Source: Mesocentrotus franciscanus (Eukaryota > Echinodermata > Echinoidea > Camarodonta > Strongylocentrotidae). Taken from it: 64,000 bases of DNA. Below, piece after piece: positions 38,001 through 47,086 of the stretch. The notes below the pieces were generated by a model. That model made no database searches and was not told the DNA's origin. It worked only from the letters and a program-made list of their open reading frames with translations. A program made the position numbers and the translations under genes. Within the stretch, counting starts at the first letter, position 1. Every line of letters starts with the position of its first letter. The DNA lies in contig CP137671.1 of the NCBI GenBank assembly GCA_037976565.1, positions 26,297,813 to 26,361,812 on the forward strand. Reading direction: 5' to 3'.

Positions 38001-41000
38001 ATATGACATTACCCTGCAATTTCTTTCGCTGTTCATGAATAACATTTTTATTGTTTTACTCAATTCCCTTTTTAGTAGAATTTCTTCAACTAAACACACA
38101 TACACATACCCACTCACATATCCACGCACATGCAAAGTTCTCAAAAATAATGAAATTTCCGAGTAAAAATTGTCCTCAAATCTATACTAAACCAACACAA
38201 GTATGCCAACTGTAATCACACGACTTTGATAAGAGGAAATCAGACAACTCGAACCCTCCTGCCCCCCATTTTCTCTCTCTCTCTCTCTTGATTGATTGAT
38301 TGTCTAATTTATACCATTTCTTCATCCTCTTTGACACCCAGAATAAGCTGACAGATGAAGTCGATATCTTTGGCGTAGATATTTTGTTCTTCGAGCTTCT
38401 TCTCTAGGCTGTTATGCTTGATGAGATATTTGAGCATAATGACCGACTGCTTCTCATGCTGCAAAGAACATATAGATAATGATAGACTTGAGTTATTACT
38501 AAACACATATATGCATTGGAATAAAGAACACCGGATCGCAAAGACTTTCGAAAAATCAACTTAAGGCAATTGCAATAGCCTTGCCATTCTCATATCAAAA
38601 TGGGCGAACATTATATTGACGTTTTATGTAATACGAACTTGAATTGATATTTCGAAAGTCTTTTCCATCGTATTAAGGGAAGAAAAGTTTGCAAAGAGGG
38701 TGGTATTCCCTGCCCAAATATCAATTTTCAATGCGTAAATTTTGTGAGTGAACGAGCACTATTTTGACACTTTCTGTAGCAAAATCTTATATTGTCTTGA
38801 AGATACAAATGTGATATAAATATAACGAACAGACCAACTTGCTGATGAATTAGGATTTTTTTGTTTCTTCTTATGTTTTGATTTAATTGATAATTTTATG
38901 ATGTATTTCACCCAGCCATTCCTTATAAAATATTGCCGGCCAGTAACACGCTTTTCAATACTCACATTGCATCATCATAGCTTGAGCGATATATTCTTGT
39001 ATGACACGAAAACAAAACCATACAATATTATTATTATTATCTAATAATAATAATATTTTTGTCAGAAGGGACACAAGTTTTGCACATTGGGTACAGTGAC
39101 CGGGTACCAGTGATGGTGTTGTTGATTTTAGATAATCAATATTGTATCGACAGTTGAAGTTCCCGGATGACGGACCGATACGAAGAAAAAAAATATTGAT
39201 CTGTCATCCGGGTACTGCGCTAAAGATATTAAATATACTGATTTATTGTACTACTTGGAAGCCTTATTATGCTTATATAGATAATAATATTCTATACTGT
39301 GTGTACATAATATAATGAATACAAAACAATAAAATATAACCCCCGTCCCCCTGAAATGCTGACCCTGAATAAACTGTGAATCCCATGAACGGATTAATTC
39401 TATGACATGTGCAACTTCGACTGATATGCATTTGCTCCTAATAACAAAGATGGATAGTCACCTCTAAATATGAATGTTTGGTTTGTTTGACCTGAGTGCT
39501 AAGAAAGCATGTGTATGCTAGTTAACAATCAACACGGGGACCGACGGCCAAAATCCTCTCTTAGTGACTTGGTAATGATGATTAAAGCCTTACTAAAGGG
39601 CACTGGTTCATCGATTTGGTTTCGAACGCGGGACTTCCCAGTTACGAGACCACTGCTCTACCACTAAGCCATCGTGCCTGTAATTGATTCAACTCACTTT
39701 CCATTTCTTGCCATCCTTGTCTGGTGGTACGATGTCTTCAAAGGCATCAGAGAAGGGGAAGTGTCCGAGGTAACGGCAGAGACAGGCGATCTCAACACAA
39801 GCGACCTCAGTGTTCAGAATAGGGGTGCTGCTGTAACGATCATTCTGTTTGAGCATTGATGCCAGTTTGCCCCCCAAGTGGCTGACACTGCATTGAAAAT
39901 GGAAAGTAATATAGTCTGAAATGATGATAGTTTGTTAATGTTCTTTTCATTATTTTTATTTTGAAAAGCTCCTGGCAACTAAAAAACAGGCATTTATTGT
40001 CATAGAGACTGACAATTTAAATAATTTGGAAAAAAAAAGAACAAAATCAAAGATTTCATCAATTTCTGGTCGGAAAAACATAAGAATTATTTTGTCTTCT
40101 TGTCTTTATAAACACAGATTTCGTATTATTTTTCTAGGTGAATTTGTCTTGACAGGCTCCAATATTCTGTCTTATGTCTTCTCATGACCAATAAATTAAA
40201 CTTGACAATGTCCAATCACCCATTCCCGCATTGGTTATACGAGTCATGCTCCGGCGATAATTTATCTGCGTTAATCTCCTACACTAATCTAATTCTTAAC
40301 TTCAACACTATACCCAACACTATGCCCAACACTAACCCTTTACTCCGTATCTTGCCCTAAAACCCAATTGCAAACGTACTTTTAATGAAAGAAAGCCTGG
40401 AGCAATTTAAAAGATTTATTATCTCGTAGATAGATTTTGCAATTTATATTCATTAGATAACCAATACCGAGGGGGAACTTTTGTTCAGAGAATTAAAAAA
40501 AGTTTTGGTAGAATCTGCTGGTCAATCTTCATGATATCGTGGTTAAACCATTGGCCAGTATCATAGCTGGAACCGGAGACAATTTCTTGAAACGTCAGGT
40601 ATAGTTCGAAGTGATTGTTGGTCTTCAATTCGTTTGTTGATTTACATCCCTACAACCGCTACTCGAGAACTGATTCTCGTTTCCATTTCTACCCGACCCA
40701 ATAACCCTTAAATCTCTAATTGTGAAAACTGAACGTACCCTATGGAGTGTTCAAATCTGGTATGGACGGCGCTTGGGAACACATAACAGGTACATCCAAG
40801 CTGCTTGATGAATCGTAGTCTCTGAAACTCTGGTGTATCGATGATTATCTGACAATGATTCGGCATCTTAACACTGCTATGAATAGGATCAGTTATAACC
40901 TGTATTGAGAAAGAAAAAGAAACTAAATTCCGGAACCTTCAATCAATGCAAAGTACGCCGACGTACCATTGGGAATCTTGTTTTAATGTCTCAACTTCTG

Positions 41001-42120
41001 TTGCAAAATCATCTCTACCGTGGAATGAATTATTGAAGGCAATAGATATAAAGTGTACATATACCCCCTCCCCCCACCAGCCACCCACCCAAGTTCCCCA
41101 GGCCAGTCGACCAGTGATTGACAGCTAGACTCTGCTGAAGACTTTATGGAACTGTGCGTGTGTACGCACGCTATAATGAACCGGTCTTATGGGCATTGCT
41201 TAACAATGTTTCCAGTTTTACAAATCTGAGATGCATGGCTTCACGTGTCATCAGTGTCTGTGATATGGTGTAATATAGAAGCCCTAAAAATATTACACTT
41301 CAAACTGATCATGAAGTGCTTCAAAAAAGTAAAAAATCTTTGAGTGACCGGTTTTACCATACTCATTTTACCCAGTAGACTGTAGTGTTATACAAAAAAC
41401 TGTTCAAAATCGGTGGGAAAACGGTTTCTGAAATTTCGAATTCCAATCATAAATATATCTTGATAATCAAAAATGCGATTGGCTTGTAAAAGTCATGGGA
41501 ATCATTTCTGACCTTAAGGTTTATAATTATGATTGCAGCATGAGCTAAATCCAGGATTTTGTTTAGAATCAGAAGCAAAGTTACCTAATACCTGTGTTTA
41601 GGAGTTTTTCCGAGAATGTCAGCTGTACATAGTTTGCAGGAACAGACTCTATTTTGACGATTAAAAAAATACAATTGACATCTGTATGAAAAAACATGTC
41701 ATACGAGACTGGTTGTCAAATAAAATAACAACAAACATTTGCTCTTTATTAGATACAGAAATTTCAGAGTTTACACGGCTTTTTAAAAGTGTCAAAACAA
41801 AGTCTATACTTGCAGACTACGCTTTAAGACTTCTCCCTCGCTCTTTCATGCTTTCTCTTCCCCTATTTCCCCTTTTTTTGCCATTTGCCATTTGTTTTCG
41901 TATTACCTATGCCAAACTGACGTCAAGCCACTCTGTCATTAATTAAGTTTAATTCTTGGTGCAGCAAGGTGTAGCATGGCCGTATGATCCCGCCGGGATG
42001 GTGATATAGCCCCCCCCCCCCTCCTCCACACACACATACATACTTTTGACGAGAGAGAGATAAGATAACAGGCTTAATGTTAACATTATTACTGTTATCC
42101 GTAATTTATTAGGGCCTATT

Positions 42121-42152
<32 letters not shown>

Positions 42153-44903
42153 ACTTAATTTTTTTATAATTATTACTAAGATTATCATTATTATTGTTAT
42201 TATTATTATCGTCATTATCAAATACTTTCCTACCACGCACACCGCGCTTTGAGAATGGAATATCTGAGTAATAGAAAATTAGGATCAATGCAGTGCTAGC
42301 AGGGAGCGCACCTGTTCTGAAAAAAATCCTAACTGCAACAGGCCCTTGCAGTGCCGTAATTGAGCTAAACATTTTGAGGAAGCTGAGCCAGCCACCGCAT
42401 ATTGGAATATTTTCTTAACCACTAAAGAAACAGAGTAATGGCTGTAATAGCTCTTTGGTCGCATAGACAAACGAATATATATATATTGATAAGATTATGA
42501 AGCGGATACTAATCAAGTGATTGGTTGAGAGCGTACACGTGACCAGGCATTTATTTTGCCTAACACGTACGTAATTATACTAATGACCGGTCATTAGTAA
42601 TTACTTATGACCGCTCATAAGTAAAATCATGTTACAAAACATCATTTTATAAAACAAATAAAACATCATCTTATAAAAAAATTAATACATATCATTTGTT
42701 CGGGCATTTGTAAAATTACCAGCACTCGGCACCTTCGAAACAACCTCGGCTGTCGCCTCAGGCATGTTAGACCGTTCCAAAGGTACCTTGTGTGGGTTAT
42801 TTTTTACTAATGCCCTCACTGCTGTGTACTATTTGTATAATATTTAATATCCATTGATCACTTCTTAAAATAGGGATAGCATTTAAATTATTACGTAGAC
42901 AATTCCTTGGTGAGCTTCAAATTTTAGGGGTAGACCCCTTTTAATATTTCCAAGGCCAACAGGCAGGCCCCATTCCCCTTTGTGACTCGTGACGTTAAAA
43001 TGAGACGGAAGTCACATTTTTTTCAGATTCTATTTTATTTGTTATTTTTATTCTCCGTTTCATGAGCTTTACTTTGATGTATAGCTCATTTCAAGAGAGT
43101 AGTTGATAGAGAGTTGATATTTGTATAAAATTACAGTGATGTGTTTGATACAAACCATTACAAAGTTGATCAATCCACAATTTTGGAAAGTCTTTCTTCA
43201 CCTTTGACAAATTGAAAGATAACAACAGTTTTGGAAACTTATATTTTTGACACATGAAATCCACATTATACCAGTGTCCTTGACTAAAAATATTTTTTAC
43301 TTTAAAAATCCCAAGTTTTTTTTCCCATAAGTTGAAATGCAATAGCTGGTTATCAAAAGAAATATAACTATTGTTCCATAATATTTCATTTTCAATATTT
43401 TTAACCATGGGTGTATTTATACATATCTCAATTACCGACCTAGTACAAAGTAAATCAAAGTAAAAAATGGGGTATCCTAGACATTCGACATAGCATCTCC
43501 ATGTCTTTGTTATTAGAATTAAACTAAAACACCCAGTGAAATTCCTCCACCCTATTTAACCAATAGGAAAATAAAATTTTCCATGTAGCTTTCTTATCGT
43601 CAAAAAATCTCCTTATCCAGGAAAGTTGCAGTGAGAGTAATATGGTTTTGCAAACGTATATTTACGAGAACAAAACGCTTACAAGGTTATACTTTTTTTG
43701 GCTCTTCTTTTAAATAAACTCACGCTTCAATATCATATTTTGATACAGTTATCGTTCTAGCCCCCCTCTCCCTCGCCTCTCTTTATATTCTATCATCTCT
43801 CTTTTTCATCATGTTAAACAGTGAAGTGAAACAAATGATTTTTTTTTCTCAGACTGTTATGAATTTTTTCCGAGCTTTCCAAAAAAGGTATTGCTTTTTG
43901 TATAAGATATACACGTCACTAACATATATTTCCCCCTTTAAAAAGGAAGAGAAAATAGCACATATGTCATACTATTGACAGAATTTATGTTCTCTCTTTG
44001 TTAAACGCCTACTTTCCTTTTCTTTTTTCTTAAAAACCAAAAAGCTTGATAATTTCCCGCATTTCAAAGAGTAAATATACAAACACAACCTGACCAAAAC
44101 GTTTTGAGTTCTCTCCTTCTGAAATCACTCAATTGGGACCGACTAAGTTTCTGTTTTCTCTTGCAAAAGGGAAGTTTCTTTTGCGTTCACTCTCTACTTT
44201 AACCCAATAGCGAGGTGAGGTGAAGGATCGTCGGAGCTGGACTCTACAGAAAAGGAATTGCTGATCAGTCTGCAATTCCAGTGGATCATCATCATGCAGC
44301 TGCAAGTAAAACGGTACGTATCGTCTTTCTCATAGTCGATGGGATCTGACTTGACATTGACATTACCAACTGCCTCGACTTGATATTAACAATATCAACT
44401 GCCTTGACTAGACAAAGATAATATCAACTGCCCCGACTTGACAGAGATTATATAATCTACCCGGATTTGACAAAAAATAATATTATCTCCCCGACTTGAC
44501 AAAGATAATATTATCTCCCTGACTTGACAAAGATAATATTATCTACCCGGACTTGACAAAGGTAATACTACCTGCCTTGACTTGACAAAGATGACATTAT
44601 CTACCCCGACTTGATGTTGAAATGGAACTGCTGTATTTTTGTGAATATAGCATTGGTTTTGTTTTTCCTCAAATGTTGATATTTGTGACACACCCTTTTT
44701 CTTGTTAGAAGATTTGATGTTAAAAAAGGAGCTTAACAAGAATGGCAAAGGTTTAAAAAAAATATTAAATCAGCGTAGGCATGTGAAAAGAGTGTACTTA
44801 CCAATGCCTGGGATGCATTTGAATTTTCTTCTGGCCTGTCATCCACGTCTATATCATCTCTGCCACGTGTGTCTGAGCTGAGTAAAGTAATGCGTGTACC
44901 TTC
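26330..44903 (-). CDS. SAMHD1-like: SAMHD1-like HD-domain gene (locus, 11 exons seen)
   Basis: SAMHD1 enzymes are GTP/dNTP-activated triphosphohydrolases that split dNTPs into deoxynucleosides and triphosphate, limiting the dNTP pool and retroelement copying. Ten exons between 40899 and 26330 have GT/AG borders and compatible phases, and translate into blocks that follow human SAMHD1 from about residue 117 to the C-terminal lobe. Seen: DTPEFQRLR (allosteric GTP pocket), TRFEHS, DKWDYLARD, TRRRLH and SYQH (catalytic pocket), and IRIYTK near the C-terminus. Odd: the HD dyad is Arg-Tyr (exon at 39698). No SAM domain is visible; the exon upstream (44802-44903) is short and acidic. The last exon carries a likely one-base frameshift. 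The true 5' end (possibly beyond the right edge) and any 3' exon below 26330 were not found. Homology is very likely; enzymatic activity is doubtful. Confidence 0.9.
26600..28000 (-). other. Intron of the SAMHD1-like gene
   Basis: No coding block supported. It holds a tRNA-like remnant at 27895-27985 and AAT repeats near 27600. Confidence 0.5.
27895..27985 (-). pseudogene. tRNA-Glu/Asp-like remnant
   Basis: Minus strand GTCGTGGTATAGTGGTTCAT resembles a D-arm/box A. It is followed by a GACTCTCAATC loop region and AGAGTTAGAAATCC, a decayed box B. Probably a SINE head or pseudogene. Confidence 0.5.
28042..28152 (-). CDS. SAMHD1-like: SAMHD1-like exon, C-terminal lobe
   Basis: 111 nt (37 codons), phase 0 to 0, GATAG acceptor, GTCAGT donor. 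HFDYGSGDRNPLLDIPFYKK matches human [20 protein letters not shown], the strand-rich C-terminal lobe used in tetramer formation. Confidence 0.88.
28941..29060 (-). CDS. SAMHD1-like: SAMHD1-like exon, variable linker
   Basis: 120 nt (40 codons), phase 0 to 0, ATTATAG acceptor, GTATTA donor. It contains MDTVDPAVIKLFIVTDADEL, a run of serines, then EIWQAHNIEVE. It matches the region before human FIVDVINMDYG. The Ser run is low complexity and may vary. Confidence 0.8.
29164..29360. repeat. Alternating (TA)n and (CA)n microsatellite
   Basis: Blocks of TATATA, CACACA, TATATA and CACACA follow one another. It borders the Penelope-like element on its inverted side. Cys/Val/Tyr-rich frames over it are artefacts. 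Confidence 0.95.
29414..29826 (-). mobile_element. Penelope-like element, reverse transcriptase part in inverted orientation
   Basis: The minus frame contains YEQTEGAAMGSPVLAVVANL, then RVWKRYVDDTFII and KIAFLDTLVHR. These are the GSPV, YVDDTF and FLD motifs of Penelope-type polymerases. It ends at 29826 against the plus-strand remainder of the same protein. The N-terminal part of the polymerase is missing. Confidence 0.88.
29827..30626 (+). mobile_element. Penelope-like element, C-terminal part with GIY-YIG endonuclease
   Basis: Begins LSTSVYRKSTHTDQYIAFDS, which in related elements directly follows the FLDTLVHR segment found inverted next door. Then comes a linker with basic residues, and GIVY, RSYIGETARPIKERI and EH, a GIY-YIG nuclease. 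A one-base loss near 30258 splits the frame. Last readable residues lie near 30626. Confidence 0.88.
30606..30799 (+). repeat. 68-bp tandem repeat, 2.8 copies, at the Penelope 3' side
   Basis: Units start GCCGAACCAGCGGCCT at 30606, 30674 and 30742. Each carries GAGCACCGTGTGCGTCGACC or a close variant; the first two carry the octamer ATTTGCAT. The first unit overlaps the end of the coding frame. Confidence 0.92.
30885..30945 (+). ncRNA. Possible hammerhead-ribozyme-like motif of a Penelope element
   Basis: CTGACGA (30896-30902), a stem-loop with GTGTT pairing GGCAC, then GAAAC (30921-30925) resembles the CUGANGA...GAAA core of type I hammerheads known from Penelope-like elements. The third stem and cleavage site were not convincingly identified. 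Confidence 0.4.
30985..31310. repeat. ATT/ATC microsatellite region
   Basis: Degenerate ATT, ATC and TTA repeats following the Penelope element. Confidence 0.8.
31571..31763 (-). CDS. SAMHD1-like: SAMHD1-like exon of the helical C-terminal half
   Basis: 193 nt, TTTCAG acceptor, GTATTT donor, ends in phase 0. It encodes KEYNLLESAKDPEAF then VNDTLVNYIMRS and KAREIIDRIHKRDFYQCI. These align with human KKYRISTAIDDMEAYTKL, TDNIFLEILYST and DAREILKQIEYRNLFKYV. Confidence 0.92.
31991..32047 (-). CDS. SAMHD1-like: SAMHD1-like short exon
   Basis: 57 nt between TAG and GTAAGT. It encodes LKDAFQEAAGHLLFVGEG, equivalent to human MITDAFLKADDYIEITGAG. Phases match the exons on both sides: one base completes the previous codon and two bases are left over. 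Confidence 0.85.
32855..33165. repeat. Small imperfect inverted repeat in an intron
   Basis: GGGCCAGGGTCAACAGAGAA with TTGCAAAATGCACAGG near 32852-32892 pairs with CCAGTGCATTTTGCAACTTT and TCTATTGACCCTGTCCC near 33117-33154. Confidence 0.6.
34590..35005. repeat. ATT and CTT microsatellites
   Basis: (ATT)n at 34596-34640 and 34735-34782; (CTT)n at 34957-35000. Leu-rich frames here are artefacts. Confidence 0.9.
35140..35530 (-). mobile_element. LINE reverse transcriptase C-terminal fragment
   Basis: Reading the minus strand from 35520: SLVHPHIDKIQRRGTCYVT, then after a frame change MVHKIVNGLSAKALF and LHQARSDIEKFEF. This order is the typical end of CR1/Jockey-type polymerases. Broken by stops. 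Confidence 0.72.
36958..37049 (-). CDS. SAMHD1-like: SAMHD1-like exon with base- and ribose-binding residues
   Basis: 92 nt, TTTTAG acceptor, GTAATC donor, ends in phase 2. It holds HMFLTRRRLHYTSYQHRV, matching human DMFHTRNSLHRRAYQHKV. Arg366, His370, Tyr374 and Gln375 are kept; the neighbouring Arg371 and Arg372 become Tyr and Thr. The split Met codon is completed by the next exon. Confidence 0.9.
37532..37738 (-). CDS. SAMHD1-like: SAMHD1-like exon with the DKWDY catalytic segment
   Basis: 207 nt (69 codons), phase 0 to 0. It contains VDVDKWDYLARDTHYLGM, almost identical to human DVDKWDYFARDCHHLGI. Metal ligand Asp311 and substrate contacts Lys312, Tyr315 and Asp319 are all present. The exon ends GELCFRDK, equivalent to human LRICARDK. 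Confidence 0.94.
37780..37945. repeat. GA-rich polypurine stretch in intron
   Basis: Imperfect GAGA/GACA repeats similar in type to 25830-26180. Confidence 0.8.
38315..38458 (-). CDS. SAMHD1-like: SAMHD1-like exon: helical segment after the HD motif
   Basis: 144 nt (48 codons), phase 0 at both ends, TTTGCAG acceptor and GTATAA donor. It begins HEKQSVIMLKYLI, equivalent to human HEQGSVMMFEHLI, so His233 is kept. The remainder is a charged helical stretch with YAKDIDFICQLILG matching the human EEDICFIKEQIVG region. Confidence 0.9.
39160..39218. repeat. Hairpin in intron
   Basis: CCCGGATGACGGACCGAT pairs with ATTGATCTGTCATCCGGG across a short A-rich loop. Confidence 0.6.
39565..39682 (-). mobile_element. 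tRNA-Thr-derived SINE in an intron
   Basis: Minus strand GATGGCTTAGTGGTAGAGCA (box A), loop CTCGTAA, which would give a CGU (Thr) anticodon, and GCGTTCGAAACC (box B). The tail reads TTAATCATCATTACC. It ends about 16 bp from the exon that carries the altered HD motif. Confidence 0.78.
39698..39887 (-). CDS. SAMHD1-like: SAMHD1-like exon carrying the altered HD motif
   Basis: 190 nt, TGCAG acceptor, GTGAGT donor. In human SAMHD1 this block reads LCHDLGHGPFSHMFD, with metal ligands His206 and Asp207 and catalytic His210, His215 and Asp218. Here it reads LCRYLGHFPFSDAFE: His206 is Arg, Asp207 is Tyr, His215 is Asp and Asp218 is Glu; only His210 stays. The reading frame is intact on both sides and the flanks align well, so this is substitution, not a frameshift. 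The product probably cannot bind the usual metal centre. Confidence 0.93.
40739..40899 (-). CDS. SAMHD1-like: SAMHD1-like exon: start of HD domain, allosteric site and first metal-ligand His
   Basis: 161 nt, ATACAG acceptor, GTACGT donor, ends in phase 2. The peptide opens VITDPIHSSV, matching the human segment that begins near Val117. It holds DTPEFQRLR, equivalent to Asp137, Gln142 and Arg145 that hold the activating GTP, and TRFEHSIG, equivalent to Arg164 and metal ligand His167. All of these are kept. Human numbering is from memory. Confidence 0.92.
41000..43080 (-). other. Intron sequence without recognised coding blocks
   Basis: Holds an ATT/ATC microsatellite at 42108-42225 and a C-tract at 42008. 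No SAM-domain exon was found here. Confidence 0.45.
43091..43560 (-). mobile_element. LINE fragment, L1/Tx1-like ORF2 C-terminal region
   Basis: The minus frame reads ILWNNSYISFDNQLLHFNLW, then EKKLGIFKVKNIF and FPKLW. The 'W..N..I, W...GI..., P..W' spacing is typical of the region after the polymerase in L1-group LINEs. Confidence 0.6.
44340..44615 (+). repeat. Minisatellite, about 28 bp unit, about 9 copies
   Basis: Degenerate tandem units of the type GACTTGACAAAGATAATAT followed by TATCTACCC. Each good unit contains the palindrome GATAATATTATC. It lies in the intron beside the 34-codon exon. Confidence 0.85.
44802..44903 (-). CDS. Candidate N-terminal exon of the SAMHD1-like gene, 34 codons
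   Basis: Open 102-nt block with a TAATAG acceptor on the high side and a GTAAGT donor on the low side. It is phase 0 at both ends, so it can be added or skipped without shifting the frame. It starts EGTRITLLSSDT and ends RPEENSNASQAL; the middle is rich in Asp. It joins in phase 0 to the exon at 40899. It is not SAM-like. Near-identical copies lie at 63580-63681 and at 63909 to the window edge. Membership in this transcript rests on phase, strand and position only. Confidence 0.6.
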
Positions 44904-45477
44904 CTATTAAAAAAATAGAATAACAAATGAAACGCCCTCGATCATCCACAAGGAATTTGTCACCGTAGATGGAAAACATTTTAAACTATTATAACCCATG
45001 TCGAAAAGAATCCCGTGCAGGGATGATTAATATGACATAAAACAGTCCCACCACGAGAATAAAAGAAAAGGCGACGTATTTTGTATGATATCCCGGGTAT
45101 ACAATGACGTCACATTTCGAAGAGATCGATATCGCCACATTTCACTACCCATCTAATAATTATTCTAATGGGTTATCATGGCAGAGATTAAAAAATGAAA
45201 ATGGCAAAATTTGTTTTGTTCCCCCCATCTCAATATCCGCCTTAGAAATGCATTTCATTATTTTTTCAAATTCCAATGTCACACAAAAATTATACATTAA
45301 ATAGATTGTCATAAAGCTTAGGAAAGCCGACATGAATACTTACATTTTCATTTTTTTTTTTCAATTATTAAAGTACCTAATAAATTCACTCTTTAGATCA
45401 GGAATGTAAATTTAAACGAAGCATGTGCTCTTTTTTTAGGATTCGGTAAAATTATGGATCCTTTTCGGTGGGTGACA

Positions 45478-46020
45478 TAGACCCCGTTTACAGTGAGCAA
45501 AAAGGCCGGGCCGGCCGCCGAGCCGCGGCCCGGCCTAGCACTGTAAACGCGCAAAAGGCCAAATGCGAGGCCAAACTGGCCGCGCATTTGGCCCTGCTCT
45601 TGATGTAGTCTAGGCCGCGGCCCGGCTTTTCTCACTGTAAACGCACGCAGGGCCAAATGCGCGGCCAATTGCGGGGCCAACTGTTACCCCGGAAGTGAAA
45701 GGATCATTACGTCTTAGAATAATCACGCCGTACTGCGCTGCATGCATGCATGTAAAAATCGCGACCGGATCTGCACTGTGACCCCGGCGCGCCCCAAATA
45801 ATCGTTTGTTTACATGCAGAGCGCCACTACGACAAAATATTGAAAGGTTACAATTTTGGCCGCGGCCTAGCCTGCCACTGTAAACGCACAAAATTGTGGG
45901 GCCTAGACCCCGTTTACAGTGAGCAAAAAGGCCGGGCCGGGCCGGGCGCGACTTTACGTTTTACACTGTAGTTCCGTCATTTTCACGATAAGTGAGTAAA
46001 ACCGGGCTGCAGCAAAGACT
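45478..46020. mobile_element. GC-rich inverted-repeat element(s), left site
   Basis: ACCCCGTTTACAGTGAGCAA occurs at 45480 and again at 45907. Between them CACTGTAAACGC is repeated in GGCC-rich sequence. The segment 45925-46020 is the inverse of 60565-60645. It lies just upstream of the SWIM gene. Confidence 0.7.
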
Positions 46021-46119
46021 AGTACTTCATGAACAGCGCGCCTGATCTGAACTTGCCAGGTTATTCTCGCATTCTTGACGTTATATTTCATTAATGGTTG
46101 ATTTATGTCATAATCTACC

Positions 46120-46161
46120 ATGGAAGACATTACGCAAACAACGCTTCCTGATCCATTGCAG
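46120..46161 (+). CDS. Possible first coding exon (14 codons)
   Basis: CTACCATGG gives a very good initiation context. The short frame (MEDITQTTLPDPLQ) ends exactly at a GTATGT donor in phase 0. The next recognised exon (46780) needs a phase-2 partner, so at least one more exon would be required. A Lys-rich open stretch at 46288-46396 is a weak candidate for it. Confidence 0.25.
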
Positions 46162-46779
46162 GTATGTAAATGAAAAATTTAAAATAAAAAAACGTTTTAT
46201 CATACGTCTCACAGATAGTAGATAGATGTAGACTAGTCCCACATGTGGATTTGTTTGTAGTGTAACTGTACTATATAGTGTAAGACGATGAAATCACCCA
46301 AGAAATCTCCAAAGAAAGTGGAGGGATCAACCAAGAGAGAGAGAGAGAGAGAGATGATGATGTTGGCTGCTGCTGATGATGATCAAGTTCAGGCAATAAA
46401 TAATTGTTTTAAAAAAAAAAATCAATTTTATGGATGTTTTTTTTATTTTTTTTAATTTTGTTATTTTTTAATTCTCTTGCCTCGGGTTCTTGGCCTGGGA
46501 AGTTGGGGATGATGATGATGCATCACTCCAGCAAAGCTAGAGAGTCCATGCTAATGATGCATTGCATGGTGATCATGCCTCGTACGATTACGATATCTGA
46601 GGAACTTTATAAGTTATAACATCTATAATAATGGTAATGAACTTGATTGAAGTGAATAATTTTGTTCAGTAGGAACTTGTCAATAGCTAAATTATATTAT
46701 GGTACAAAATATAATAAATTTGTTTTCTTTTATGCCATTCTTGTTATGGTTCCTATGAAACTCTTGTCATTATTTTTAG

Positions 46780-47086
46780 ATATCCTGGTTTTGCCACGCA
46801 CTTGGAAACATTGTATGACAGGCGCCAGGTGTGGGCACAAGCCTTTAGGCTAAATCTTCGAATTCGTGGAAACAACACAAACAATTACGCAGAGGCAGCC
46901 ATGCGGGTGCTAAAGGAATCAGTGATGCAGTGGTCAAAGGCTTTCAACATTCCACAGCTTCTGGATTTCTTGTTATCCAGACTAGAGGATTCTACCAACG
47001 AAAGCTGTTGGCTGTTGTTAACCAACGCCCTGAAGTGGCAGCCCCACTTAAATAAGACAACAATCAACAAAGAAGATGTATCTAAG
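46780..47086 (+). CDS. MULE/SWIM gene exon, transposase-like segment
   Basis: 307 nt, acceptor TATTTTTAG, donor GTATTA; one base completes a split codon. The peptide runs YPGFATHLETLYDRRQVWAQ, then RGNNTNNYAEAAMRVLKE, then a helical stretch ending NKEDVSK. The arrangement 'region before the finger, aromatic W, RGNNTNN, E' is typical of echinoderm and cnidarian SWIM proteins of MULE type as I recall them. Confidence 0.78.

Larger units (their letters stand above)
44234..45019 (-). repeat. Duplicated block, left copy
   Basis: Direct duplicate of 63113-63798. It holds a conserved block (44234-44310), a minisatellite, a spacer, the 34-codon exon and about 115 bp upstream of it. Both copies end at the same phrase, AAAAGAATCCCGTGCA. 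The copies differ mainly in minisatellite unit number and scattered substitutions. Confidence 0.85.

Noticed and set aside
44340..44615. CRISPR-like array of short repeats
   Set aside because: Units are contiguous and degenerate with no spacers; the context is a eukaryotic intron.
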